Shown here piece after piece: positions 1-6,659 of a DNA stretch of 21,177 bases; within the stretch, counting starts at the first letter, position 1; each line of letters starts with the position of its first letter. The stretch is from CAYJBH01 sp964369965 (GTDB lineage: Bacteria; Bacillota; Clostridia; Oscillospirales; Ruminococcaceae). Both the position numbers and the translations under genes were made by a program. Below the pieces are notes generated by a model. The model worked only from the letters and a program-made list of their open reading frames with translations, was not told the origin of the DNA and made no database searches. The stretch covers positions 1 to 21,177 of the forward strand of contig CAYJGF010000028.1 in assembly GCA_964369965.1 (NCBI GenBank), given 5' to 3'.

Positions 1-67
1 GCGGTAACTTACACGCCCTTAGTTGCCGAAGCCGTAAACTTTTAGTGTAAAAAGGTACAAAAAAAGC

Positions 68-108
68 GATAGGTCTTATATGGATACTTAAATCCTATAA
101 GACCTATC
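68..108 (-). terminator. Rho-independent terminator of tRNA-Gly
   Basis: A 13-bp perfect stem (68-80 with 96-108) is extended by GGAT/ATCC (82-85 with 92-95) across a one-base bulge, leaving a 6-base loop. On the minus strand it is followed by GC and then seven T (65-59). It starts 4 bases past the tRNA 3' end, so it terminates that transcript. Confidence 0.9.
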
Positions 109-112
109 ACAC

Positions 113-186
113 TGGAGCGGATGATGGGAATCGAACCCACACAACCAGCTTGGAAGGCTGGAGTTCTACCACTAAACTACATCCGC
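113..186 (-). tRNA. tRNA-Gly (anticodon TCC)
   Basis: Read on the minus strand, the sequence folds as a cloverleaf. The acceptor stem is GCGGATG/CATCCGC, the D-loop contains TTTAGTGGTAG, and the anticodon loop CTTCCAA gives anticodon TCC (152-154). The T-arm is GTGGGTTCGATTCCCAT, and the gene carries an encoded 3' CCA after discriminator T. It is 74 nt with CCA, a normal length. It reads GGA glycine codons and stands alone, with its own promoter and terminator. Confidence 0.96.
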
Positions 187-256
187 ATACTGAGGTGTTA
201 TGCAAACCCATTATATTAATACGTTTTTTTACCTCGTAATATAATGATACTTTATT

Positions 257-285
257 ATTATATTATATTATACAAGCAATGTCAA
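257..285 (-). promoter_or_regulatory. Consensus sigma-A promoter for tRNA-Gly
   Basis: On the minus strand, TTGACA (280-285) and TATAAT (257-262) are separated by exactly 17 bp, a full consensus match. Predicted transcription start is near 250, giving a leader of about 64 nt before the tRNA. The surrounding 187-330 stretch is very AT-rich and I see no gene in it. A strong promoter of this kind is usual for stable RNA genes. Confidence 0.88.
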
Positions 286-505
286 TGACTTCCGATAAAT
301 TTTATATAATAATTTGTAGGATTTGTAGGATTAAATTCCCAAAGTAAGTTCCACAGTGGAATTCTGGGTGGGATTTAGTTCGGAAAGAATAACTATCGCT
401 CGAAAAAAAGAGTTTTCGCAATCGGTTAAAGAATATATTCTATTCCATTACTATTAATAGGCATATGTATATTAAGCCCTTGGCTTGCACTATATTCTCT
501 GCCCG

Positions 506-1035
506 TTATCAATATCAGGGCTTGAGGCTATCTTTTAAGCTGGCAGTTACACCGAGGAAATTTCGGCTATTGTGGGGCTTGATATGTCTTTCCCCGAGAT
601 AATGGAGCAGTATAGCTTTAGCACACCTTTTCTAAAATTTTCGGGTTTTGTGATGCGAAGTGGCATTACTCGACTTTTCCCGAAACTTAACCACATCGAA
701 ACCTATAAATACGGTAATCTATGCGAAGAGGAAATCGGAATTTATACAAAGCTATTTTATAAAAAACGATGAGTTGTGATCTTATTAATGAGTGTGTGTG
801 CTTAAACCAAAACATAAAAACAACCTCCGCACTACTCCCTTTGTCGGTGCCGATGTTGTTGTTTGTGTCAAACGGGGAAGAAACCGACATCGACAAGAAT
901 TTGCATGTGAGCACCTACGACAGAGTGATAGATAAAATTGATGGCGTAAAGGTTGTCAGGCTTAATTGTTCTCATTTTGTACTTCTTTTAGAGACGGATA
1001 AAAAATCAGAGAAAATAATTTTATTTACAGCTTGA
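506..1035 (+). pseudogene. Alpha/beta hydrolase pseudogene
   Basis: Remnant of a serine alpha/beta hydrolase in at least two frames. The first segment (506-772) carries the nucleophile-elbow-like SISG, then ISAIVGLDMSFPEIMEQY, typical of the strand and cap region of this family, but has an in-frame TAA at 536-538. The second segment (769-1035) is in another frame. It carries VPMLLFVSNGEE and VVRLNCSHFV, the late strands with the likely catalytic His. Upstream, 439-503 encodes a hydrophobic stretch (IPLLLIGICILSPWLALYSL) in a third frame. This could be the original N-terminal membrane anchor, with the roughly 100 residues normally between it and the elbow deleted. Stop, frameshift and missing core make it non-functional. 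Family assignment is from motif recognition only. Confidence 0.7.
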
Positions 1036-1084
1036 CATAACATTGATAAAGTAGTATTATAACACTGTTATATAACGGTGTTAT
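1032..1084 (+). promoter_or_regulatory. Promoter with overlapping 26-bp palindromic operator
   Basis: TTGACA (1032-1037), 17-bp spacer, TATTAT (1055-1060). Overlapping the -10 and extending past the start site is a 26-bp palindrome (1059-1084). Its half-sites ATAACACTGTTAT and ATAACGGTGTTAT match as inverted repeats except for one T/G pair. This layout is typical of an operator for a dimeric repressor such as a TetR, PadR or MarR type. The MATE efflux gene at 1258 is the downstream target. No intact regulator gene is adjacent. Confidence 0.78.
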
Positions 1085-1094
1085 ATTTCTGTGA

Positions 1095-1190
1095 GCTGAC
1101 ACGATACCTAAAGACGACGCATTCAAACAGATAGCAACACTCATTGATTTTTTTAATGAGGGATGGAAAAAGATTTTTGGCATATCCTAG
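1095..1190 (+). pseudogene. Possible C-terminal remnant of a TetR-type repressor
   Basis: A stop-free stretch of 31 codons ends at TAG (1188-1190), with no start codon in good context. It encodes DDAFKQIATLIDFFNEGWKK followed by IFGIS. The spacing of aromatic and acidic residues resembles the final helix of TetR-family repressors, but this is a weak, memory-based resemblance. It begins about 10 bp after the palindromic operator and ends 67 bp before the MATE gene. That is where a self-regulating repressor gene would sit if most of it had been deleted. Confidence 0.3.
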
Positions 1191-1257
1191 ATACTTTCAA
1201 AAATTTTTTACACGCATGTTAGCGGAAACTAACTCAAGTATTGCAAGGAGGAAGATT

Positions 1258-2625
1258 ATGTCTACACAAATTTTAGACTCAAAAGAAAAACAAAAACAGT
1301 TTATCCTATCCGAAAATCTATGGAAAGTCATGGTGCAGTTATCATGGCCGGCTGTCATTGCAATGGTGCTGTATGGTGCAAACTCCATTCTCGATGCATA
1401 TTTCGTCGGGCAGTATGTCGGCGAAGTAGCACTCGCTGGTGTTTCCCTCGCCTACCCCATTACACAGATAAGCACCGGTATCGGCTCACTTATCGGTGTG
1501 GGTGCAGGGTCGGTGCTCAGCATCGCCCTTGGTGCAAAGGATATAAATACCCAAAAAACCCTAATCGGCGGCGTCAATATCATAACGGTAATCAGCGCGG
1601 TAATTTACATGGTGCTCGGACTGCTGTTCTCGACACAGCTTGTGGCAATGATGGGTGGTGTCGGAGAAGAGCTTGCATTCGGTGATGAGTATTTCAGAAT
1701 TACTATATACGGCTCGATTTTTTGGATATACGGGCTTGCGATAAACATGCTCATTCGTGCCGAGGGCAGAACGAAAATCGCCGCCTGGATGATGGGCGTC
1801 GGACTTGCCGCCAATGCAGTGTTTAACTACATATTTATCGTATTAATGAGTATGGGTGTCGCCGGTGCGGCATGGGGAACAAATGTGGGTATGTTTGTGT
1901 ATTCTCTTGTAGGATTTATCTACCTTGTAAGAGGAAAGGCAAGTTTTAAAACCAATGCTTTTTCCTTTAAACCGGATAAAAAAATAGTTACCGACATAAA
2001 TCGCCTCGGCATGTCATCTTTAATTATGACGGTTATGACCCTTATTCAGGCTATCGTAGTTTTTAACGCACTATCCAACTACGGTACCGTTGCAGACATT
2101 GCTTTTTATGGTGTTGTATACAGAATATTCCAGTTTTTCTTAACCCCGATTTTTGGGCTTATGAGAGCATTACAGCCTGTTATCGGTATAAACTACGGGG
2201 CAAAGCAATATGAACGTTCGATAAAAGCATACAAAATTTTTGCAGTTGCGGCAATGGCACTTACAATTCCGCTTTGGCTTATGACACTTTTAATGCCGGA
2301 ATCGACACTCTCATTAATGCTCACCGAAACGATGTTTACAGCCGTACAGCTAAATGCTTTCAGAGTATATATTTTAATAGTTCCGATTCTTTCTGTAATA
2401 TTTATGGCGATGACCTTTTTCCCGGCGGTGGATAAAGGGAAGCCGGCGGCTATAATCGGCATGGCAAGGCAGTTTGTGTTTTATATTCCGGTTATGCTTA
2501 TCGTGCCGAGATTTTTCGGGGTGGAGAGCATTTACTACGCCTCGTTTGTCATTGACGTGATAATCGTGCTTTGGACGGTGCTTATGGTTGGGAAAGAGTT
2601 TAAAAGTCTTAGGAATATGGCTTGA
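1258..2625 (+). CDS. MATE family multidrug efflux transporter (MepA-like)
   Basis: A 455-residue integral membrane protein of the MATE family, which exports cationic drugs or metabolites in exchange for Na+ or H+. The length is normal for the family (about 450), and the whole protein is hydrophobic with about 12 predicted membrane helices. The N-terminal half begins LSWPAVIAMVLYGANSILDA and contains the small-residue-rich GIGSLIGVGAGS typical of helix 2. I chose ATG 1258 because it follows a strong AAGGAGG at 1243-1249. The longer frame opening at 1144 has no ribosome site and would add 38 residues the family lacks. It is probably controlled by the palindromic operator at 1059-1084. Resistance substrate cannot be predicted. 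The gene appears intact. Confidence 0.9.
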   Translation: MSTQILDSKEKQKQFILSENLWKVMVQLSWPAVIAMVLYGANSILDAYFVGQYVGEVALAGVSLAYPITQISTGIGSLIGVGAGSVLSIALGAKDINTQKTLIGGVNIITVISAVIYMVLGLLFSTQLVAMMGGVGEELAFGDEYFRITIYGSIFWIYGLAINMLIRAEGRTKIAAWMMGVGLAANAVFNYIFIVLMSMGVAGAAWGTNVGMFVYSLVGFIYLVRGKASFKTNAFSFKPDKKIVTDINRLGMSSLIMTVMTLIQAIVVFNALSNYGTVADIAFYGVVYRIFQFFLTPIFGLMRALQPVIGINYGAKQYERSIKAYKIFAVAAMALTIPLWLMTLLMPESTLSLMLTETMFTAVQLNAFRVYILIVPILSVIFMAMTFFPAVDKGKPAAIIGMARQFVFYIPVMLIVPRFFGVESIYYASFVIDVIIVLWTVLMVGKEFKSLRNMA

Positions 2626-2939
2626 GAACAAGTGTTATTGGCAAAAATAAAAACGGTTATAATGATGTCGCAAGGGTTAAAGCTGTTGATAAAAAAATCA
2701 GTATCGATTTAGCCGTGACACTATCCTGCACAAACTGCCCTGAACTTGTTATGGCTGTGGAGAGAATTGCCTTGCTAAACGACAATATCTGCCTTGATAT
2801 TTACGATCTGCCGCATTATGAAGAGCTAAAATCAAAGCACAGTATTATGAGCGTGCCTTGCATGATAGTTAATGACGAACATGTGCATTTTGGGAAGAAA
2901 AATATTGCCGAGGTGCTTGATATTTTAGAAATAGTTTAA
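2622..2939 (+). pseudogene. Thioredoxin-fold CxxC domain, likely 3' remnant of an AhpF/TrxR-like flavoprotein
   Basis: About 105 codons encoding ISIDLAVTLSCTNCPELV and later IMSVPCMIVNDEHVHFGKKN. This matches the thioredoxin-like domain found in AhpF and at the C-terminus of some clostridial thioredoxin-reductase-like FAD proteins: CxxC redox pair, a cis-Pro loop as SVPC, and a closing strand. The flavoprotein part is absent. The only start is TTG 2622, overlapping the MATE stop, with no good ribosome site. I infer a deletion that fused the tail of a longer gene to the end of the MATE gene. A stand-alone glutaredoxin-like protein translated by coupling to the MATE gene is possible but less likely. 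The CxxC pair is intact. Confidence 0.5.
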
Positions 2940-3215
2940 AAGATAAACATTAAAAGTGACATAGTTGAGCTAAAAACAGGCAAACGTCTCGCTTATGATA
3001 GGAGCAGGTTACCGCTTTTAATTTTTCATGCTATATCACATTAGGCTCAGTTATTTCTCGCTAACACCACAGCCTGACAAAAAAGCGCAACGGAATAAAC
3101 AATAAAAAATGATATGCGTTTAACTCCGCCGAGATACCGCGAGGCTTGTCCTATAACAATAAAGTGTTCTGTTGTTTTGCATTCAACTCCTGTCAAACAA
3201 AATGAGAATTATTCA
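2940..3215. other. Gap between convergent genes, no confident gene
   Basis: A 276-bp gap between the end of the CxxC fragment and the end of mntP. I see no RNA gene and no clear terminator. On the minus strand, a stop-free stretch from about 3190 down to the TGA at 3043-3045 encodes VIGQASRYLGGVKRISFFIV and a hydrophobic tail. It lacks a start, so it may be a gene remnant or an interspersed repeat. A minus-strand AGGAG at about 3190 precedes an ATG that opens only about 20 codons. Confidence 0.35.
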
Positions 3216-3773
3216 TCAGACAGCAAGCATTCTAATTCCGATTATAATCAATACCACACCGCCGATAACCTCCGCCTTGTTGTTTAATCGTGTCCCGATT
3301 TTTTCCCCAATTCGCACCGCTGTAAAACACATTACAAAGGTGATAAACGAAATTAGCACCACCGAATAAAATAAAAACTCACCTCCCATACCGCCGAGAG
3401 TAACGCCGACACTCAATGCATCAATACTTGTGGATATTCCCTGTATCAACATTGTTTTAATGGATAGATACGCGGTATTTTCGTGTTTTTTTTCATCTTT
3501 TGTACTACTCACCCCCTCGAACAGCATCTTTGCCCCGACTAAAAACAGCAATACAAATGCAATTATATGGTTGTGACGCAGTATGTTATACGGTAAAAAC
3601 CCTACACAAAAATATCCGATAATCGGCATTATCCCTTGAAATATAGCGAACGGCAGTGCGATAACCAACGATTTGATATGACTCGGGCGATAGACAAGCC
3701 CGTTTGTAGCGCAAACACAACTCGCGTCCACCGCAAGCCCCACACCAAGCAATATCACCCCGAAAGTTGTCAT
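3216..3773 (-). CDS. mntP: Manganese exporter MntP
   Basis: A 185-residue membrane protein matching the MntP (YebN) family of manganese efflux pumps, which protect cells from Mn2+ excess. E. coli MntP is of similar size. It shows the internal two-repeat layout of three helices each. Conserved Asp-containing motifs are GVGLAVDASCVCATNG (Asp16) in repeat 1 and ISTSIDALSVGVTLGG (Asp118) in repeat 2, with a charged loop KDEKKHE between. I chose ATG 3773 because GGAGG lies 8 bases upstream. An in-frame TTG at 3788 overlaps that ribosome site. It is transcribed divergently from pgi. The leader (3774-3886) has no room or motif for the yybP-ykoY manganese riboswitch. The family's usual regulator, MntR, is not in the window. 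The gene appears intact. Confidence 0.9.
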   Translation of the reverse strand: MTTFGVILLGVGLAVDASCVCATNGLVYRPSHIKSLVIALPFAIFQGIMPIIGYFCVGFLPYNILRHNHIIAFVLLFLVGAKMLFEGVSSTKDEKKHENTAYLSIKTMLIQGISTSIDALSVGVTLGGMGGEFLFYSVVLISFITFVMCFTAVRIGEKIGTRLNNKAEVIGGVVLIIIGIRMLAV

Positions 3774-3886
3774 TATTATCGCCTCCAATTTTGCACTTGT
3801 TAATATATATATAATTCACACAGAACAAACAACCACGAATTATCAGAAAAGTTCAACAAACAACTTATATTTTTTGCCGTATATCA

Positions 3887-3915
3887 TTGACATTCATCGT
3901 AAAAAGGATTATTAT
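3887..3915 (+). promoter_or_regulatory. Sigma-A promoter for pgi
   Basis: TTGACA (3887-3892), 17-bp spacer, TATTAT (3910-3915), within a run that also contains TATAAT (3913-3918). It lies about 40 bp upstream of the pgi start and in the correct direction. Confidence 0.75.
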
Positions 3916-3955
3916 AATTATATTAAATGTATAATGCAAAGAGGATTAAGGTGAC

Positions 3956-5290
3956 ATGGCGGTTAATTTAAATACAAGGTATCTCGAGGGTTTTGTTGAC
4001 GAGAATGAATTTTCACTTATATCATCATCGGTCGGCACGGCACATGAGGCACTGCACGCAAAAACAGGCGCAGGCAACGACTTTCTCGGTTGGCTTGATC
4101 TGCCGAAAAGCTATGATAAAGAGGAGTTCGCCCGAATAAAAGCGGCGGCACAAAAGATAAAATCGGACAGTGATATCCTTGTGGTCATCGGTATCGGCGG
4201 CAGTTATCTCGGTTCACGCGCTGTTATTGAGGCACTCGGCTCATCGTTGTATAACGATCTCACATGCGGTGTGAAAATTTATTTTGTAGGTCAAAATATC
4301 AGCGGCTCACACCTTGACAATGTACTTAAATTATGTGAGGGCAAACGCGTTTCGGTCAATGTTATTTCAAAATCCGGCACCACCACCGAGCCGGCGCTCG
4401 CCTTTCGTGTCTTCAAAAAACTTTTAGAGGATCGCTACGGTAAAGAGGGGGCAAAGGCTCGCATATATGCTACCACAGATGCTGCAAGAGGCACATTAAA
4501 AACTCTTTCGGAGCGTGAGGGGTATGAGAGTTTTGTAATCGCCGACGATGTCGGAGGCAGATTTTCCGTCCTATCAGCCGTCGGTCTGTTGCCGATTGCT
4601 GTTGCCGACATTGATATAGACGCGATGATGCAGGGCGCCGCCGATGCTTACGATCGTTTTGCCGTGTGTGATAAGGACAACGACTGTTATCGCTACGCCG
4701 CAATGCGCAACATTTTGCTTCGCCGTGGTAAAAATATTGAGCTGATGGCTTGCTATGAGCCGGACTTTGCCATGATGAATGAGTGGTACAAACAACTTTA
4801 CGGCGAGAGTGAGGGCAAGGACGGCAAGGGGATTATGCCGACCTCCGTCATATTCTCCACCGATCTGCACTCGATGGGGCAGTATGTTCAGGACGGCGCA
4901 CGAATACTTTTTGAGACGGTAGTCGACTTTAAAAACACCAAAGGTGACTTTTTTATAGATAAGGATGTTGAAAATAACGACGGTCTTAACTTTTTGGCAG
5001 ATCAAAACCTTTCGGTCGTCAACCGACGCGCTATGGAGGGGACTATCCTTGCCCATACCGACGGCGGTGTGCCGATAGCTGTCATAGAAGTGGACGAGAT
5101 GAACGCGTATGACATGGGCTATCTCATCTACTTTTTTGAAAAAGCGTGTGCTATATCCGGTTATCTGCTCGGTGTCAATCCCTTTGACCAACCGGGGGTT
5201 GAAAGTTACAAAAAGAACATGTTCGCACTGCTTGGCAAACCCGGCTTTGAGGAGCGTCGTGCCGAACTGAACGCAAGACTTAACGGATAA
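3956..5290 (+). CDS. pgi: Glucose-6-phosphate isomerase
   Basis: A 444-residue cytoplasmic enzyme that interconverts glucose-6-phosphate and fructose-6-phosphate in glycolysis and gluconeogenesis. It is the short bacterial form, about 450 residues as in Bacillus. Visible motifs are IGIGGSYLGSRA (sugar-phosphate binding), SKSGTTTEPALAF (phosphate loop), signature 1 DDVGGRFSVLSAVGLLPI (about residues 197-214) and signature 2 GYLLGVNPFDQPGVESYK. By comparison with Bacillus-type enzymes the catalytic residues should be Glu284 (in GESEGKDGKG), His305 (LHSMGQ) and Lys419 (ESYKKN), all present. ATG 3956 follows GAGG and AAGG ribosome sites. It has its own promoter and is followed after 56 bp by the P-loop gene, probably co-transcribed. 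The gene appears intact. Confidence 0.97.
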   Translation: MAVNLNTRYLEGFVDENEFSLISSSVGTAHEALHAKTGAGNDFLGWLDLPKSYDKEEFARIKAAAQKIKSDSDILVVIGIGGSYLGSRAVIEALGSSLYNDLTCGVKIYFVGQNISGSHLDNVLKLCEGKRVSVNVISKSGTTTEPALAFRVFKKLLEDRYGKEGAKARIYATTDAARGTLKTLSEREGYESFVIADDVGGRFSVLSAVGLLPIAVADIDIDAMMQGAADAYDRFAVCDKDNDCYRYAAMRNILLRRGKNIELMACYEPDFAMMNEWYKQLYGESEGKDGKGIMPTSVIFSTDLHSMGQYVQDGARILFETVVDFKNTKGDFFIDKDVENNDGLNFLADQNLSVVNRRAMEGTILAHTDGGVPIAVIEVDEMNAYDMGYLIYFFEKACAISGYLLGVNPFDQPGVESYKKNMFALLGKPGFEERRAELNARLNG

Positions 5291-5346
5291 AAACCAAACG
5301 TCCGGATGGATGAAAAGCATAAATCGCAAGAAATGGAGTATTTAAA

Positions 5347-5760
5347 ATGGTTAGTATTATTGTAGGCGGAAAAGGCAGTGGCAAGACAAAAAGGATGATC
5401 GACATCATCAACGCATCGGCCTCCGGCTCTGCCGGAAATCTCGTTTGTATTGAACATTCTATGAAGTTGACCTACGATATTCATCACGATGTCCGACTCA
5501 TTGATATGGTTGAGTATAACATTGAGAATTCTGACATGCTTTTCGGATTCATTTCCGGAATACTTGCAGGCAACTATGATATTGTGGAAATATATATCGA
5601 TGGCATCCTAAAAGTCTTAGACAAAGATATTAACTCGTTGGAGCGTTTACTTAATAAACTAGATGCTCTCACCGGTGATAACATCAAACTGATCGTGACC
5701 GTTTCGGTGGATGAAAGTGAGCTTGGCGCAGAGATCAGCAAATATACAAGAGCGGTATAA
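5347..5760 (+). CDS. Small P-loop NTP-binding protein of unknown function
   Basis: A 137-residue protein with a Walker A motif at the N-terminus, VGGKGSGKTKRMID (residues 6-19), and a Walker B-like hydrophobic strand ending in Asp, IVEIYIDGIL (about residues 79-88). No other domain fits in this length, so it is a minimal nucleotide-binding fold. I recognise it only as a conserved clostridial type of hypothetical ATP-binding protein and assign no function. TGGAG lies 8 bases before the ATG. It probably shares a transcript with pgi, and a strong terminator follows at 5831. Nothing suggests truncation. Confidence 0.75.
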   Translation: MVSIIVGGKGSGKTKRMIDIINASASGSAGNLVCIEHSMKLTYDIHHDVRLIDMVEYNIENSDMLFGFISGILAGNYDIVEIYIDGILKVLDKDINSLERLLNKLDALTGDNIKLIVTVSVDESELGAEISKYTRAV

Positions 5761-5830
5761 AATATAAACAAACACCCCCCGACCTCAATCTTTAATCTGG
5801 GGATGTCGCACTAACCCCTTTAAAAAAACA

Positions 5831-5863
5831 AAAACGAGCAGCCCAAAAAGGGTAGCTCGTTTT
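5831..5863. terminator. Bidirectional rho-independent terminator
   Basis: AAAACGAGC (5831-5839) pairs with GCTCGTTTT (5855-5863), and inside it GCCC pairs with GGGT, leaving a short A-rich loop. The A-run on the left and T-run on the right let it work on both strands. It closes the pgi and P-loop transcript. Confidence 0.85.
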
Positions 5864-5878
5864 GTCGTTTCAAGATAT

Positions 5879-6120
5879 AATTAAAGCCTACTGAATAACA
5901 AGTTATTCAGCACAAACGCTACGCGTTTGTTGTAAAACTGGCAAAACGTGCCAATTTTACGGCTTTAATTGATGCTATCTGCTAAATTTTCGCTTTAGGC
6001 GAAAATCAAAGTGCAAGGCTTTTGTCTGAATATTGGAAAAAACCTTGCACTTTGACAACTTAAAAATAGCTTTTTGTAGCTTGGTAAAGCTATTTTTAAG
6101 TTGTTCAGCAGGCATTAATT
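5879..6120. repeat. Tandem double-cloverleaf palindrome cluster
   Basis: A 242-bp stretch made almost entirely of nested inverted repeats. Unit 1: outer stem 5879-5888 with 5961-5970 (10 bp perfect) encloses three hairpins at 5891-5910, 5912-5930 and 5932-5960. Unit 2: outer stem 5967-5975 with 6112-6120 (one G-T pair) plus CTGCT/AGCAG (5979-5983 with 6107-6111) encloses hairpins at 5986-6006, 6007-6054 (12-bp stem) and 6055-6104 (19-bp perfect stem). The two outer stems share AATT at 5967-5970. No coding potential is visible. It could be a structured RNA, a cruciform-forming repeat or the end region of a mobile element. The adjacent transposase remnant favours the last, without proof. Confidence 0.8.
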
Positions 6121-6193
6121 AATTTGAAAAAGAAACCAACATGTAACGAGGTAAGTATACTATAATGAGAGATAAAATTAATTCAAATTTCCA

Positions 6194-6474
6194 ATGGGAT
6201 ATAAAGCAAAAATAGGAGCAGATGAACCGGTGCGAAAAATGGTAGAAATATGCGAAGAATTGAATTACGAAAGATTGCTGAATGAAAATGCGAGAACATG
6301 GAGAAAAACAAACTGAATAACACTTTTCAAATAGTATTATTCGGATATTTGACTGGAAATTATTCATCAAGAAAGATAGAGAAAGCCTGTAAAAATAATA
6401 TTCGCTTTATGTGGATATTAGACGATAAGCCATGCCCTGACCATAGCACAATAGCAAGATTTCAAATAAAATAA
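6194..6474 (+). pseudogene. IS1182-family transposase N-terminal remnant
   Basis: Two consecutive frames together encode about 90 residues of the N-terminal region of IS1182-type DDE transposases. Frame 1 (6194-6316) has GADEPVRKMVEICEELNYER and ends at TGA. Frame 2 (6319-6474) has FQIVLFGYLTGNYSSRKIEK, then DKPCPDHSTIARF, the highly typical SSRKIEKAC and PDHSTIARF signatures. Full-length members have roughly 450-550 residues, so the whole catalytic domain is missing. A single frameshift near 6314-6319 separates the two pieces. A TATAAT at 6161-6166 lies upstream. The remnant abuts the palindrome cluster at 5879-6120. Confidence 0.82.
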
Positions 6475-6538
6475 TAATTGTCAATACAAAAACAGTAATT
6501 GCCAGAATCATACACGATTTTTTCTTAGTTGTTTTCAT
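6407..6538 (-). pseudogene. Possible 5' fragment of a membrane or secreted protein gene
   Basis: On the minus strand, ATG 6538 opens 43 codons beginning MKTTKKKSCMILAITVFVLT and continuing hydrophobic (IIILF), a signal-peptide or anchor-like start. An AGGTG lies about 10 bases upstream. After about 25 codons the frame runs into DNA that encodes the transposase on the other strand. The gene was therefore probably cut by that insertion or by a deletion. It may also be a chance frame. Confidence 0.3.
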
Positions 6539-6573
6539 ATTGTATAATCACCTAATTCCCAAAATCTACAATT

Positions 6574-6610
6574 TAAACCTCTGTTACGATTTTATCACAA
6601 CAGAGGTTTA
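6574..6610 (-). terminator. Terminator hairpin after the sulfatase operon
   Basis: A 12-bp perfect stem (6574-6585 with 6599-6610, TAAACCTCTGTT and its complement) with a 13-base loop lies 49 bp past the glycosidase stop codon. The T-run following it on the minus strand is weak (TTTAAATT), so termination strength is uncertain. Confidence 0.6.
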
Positions 6611-6659
6611 TTTGCTATATGCAATATTCACAAATTTTCAACATAAACTTCATGTTAAA

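Noticed and set aside
1144..1257. Longer N-terminus for the MATE protein from an upstream ATG
   Set aside because: No ribosome site there, and the extra 38 residues are unlike MATE N-termini. A strong AAGGAGG precedes ATG 1258.
3774..3886. Possible yybP-ykoY manganese riboswitch ahead of mntP
   Set aside because: The leader is too short and AT-rich, and lacks the conserved GGGGAGTA-type core and paired stems.
4574..5329. Long reading frame antisense to pgi (about 250 codons)
   Set aside because: Shadow of a strongly conserved pgi gene. The translation has no recognisable domain, and no ribosome site fits.
5879..6120. CRISPR array
   Set aside because: The repeats are inverted and all different from one another. 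There are no regularly spaced direct repeats and no cas genes.
5879..6120. Integron attC sites
   Set aside because: No integrase and no conserved attC core sites. The three-hairpin-per-unit layout does not match attC.
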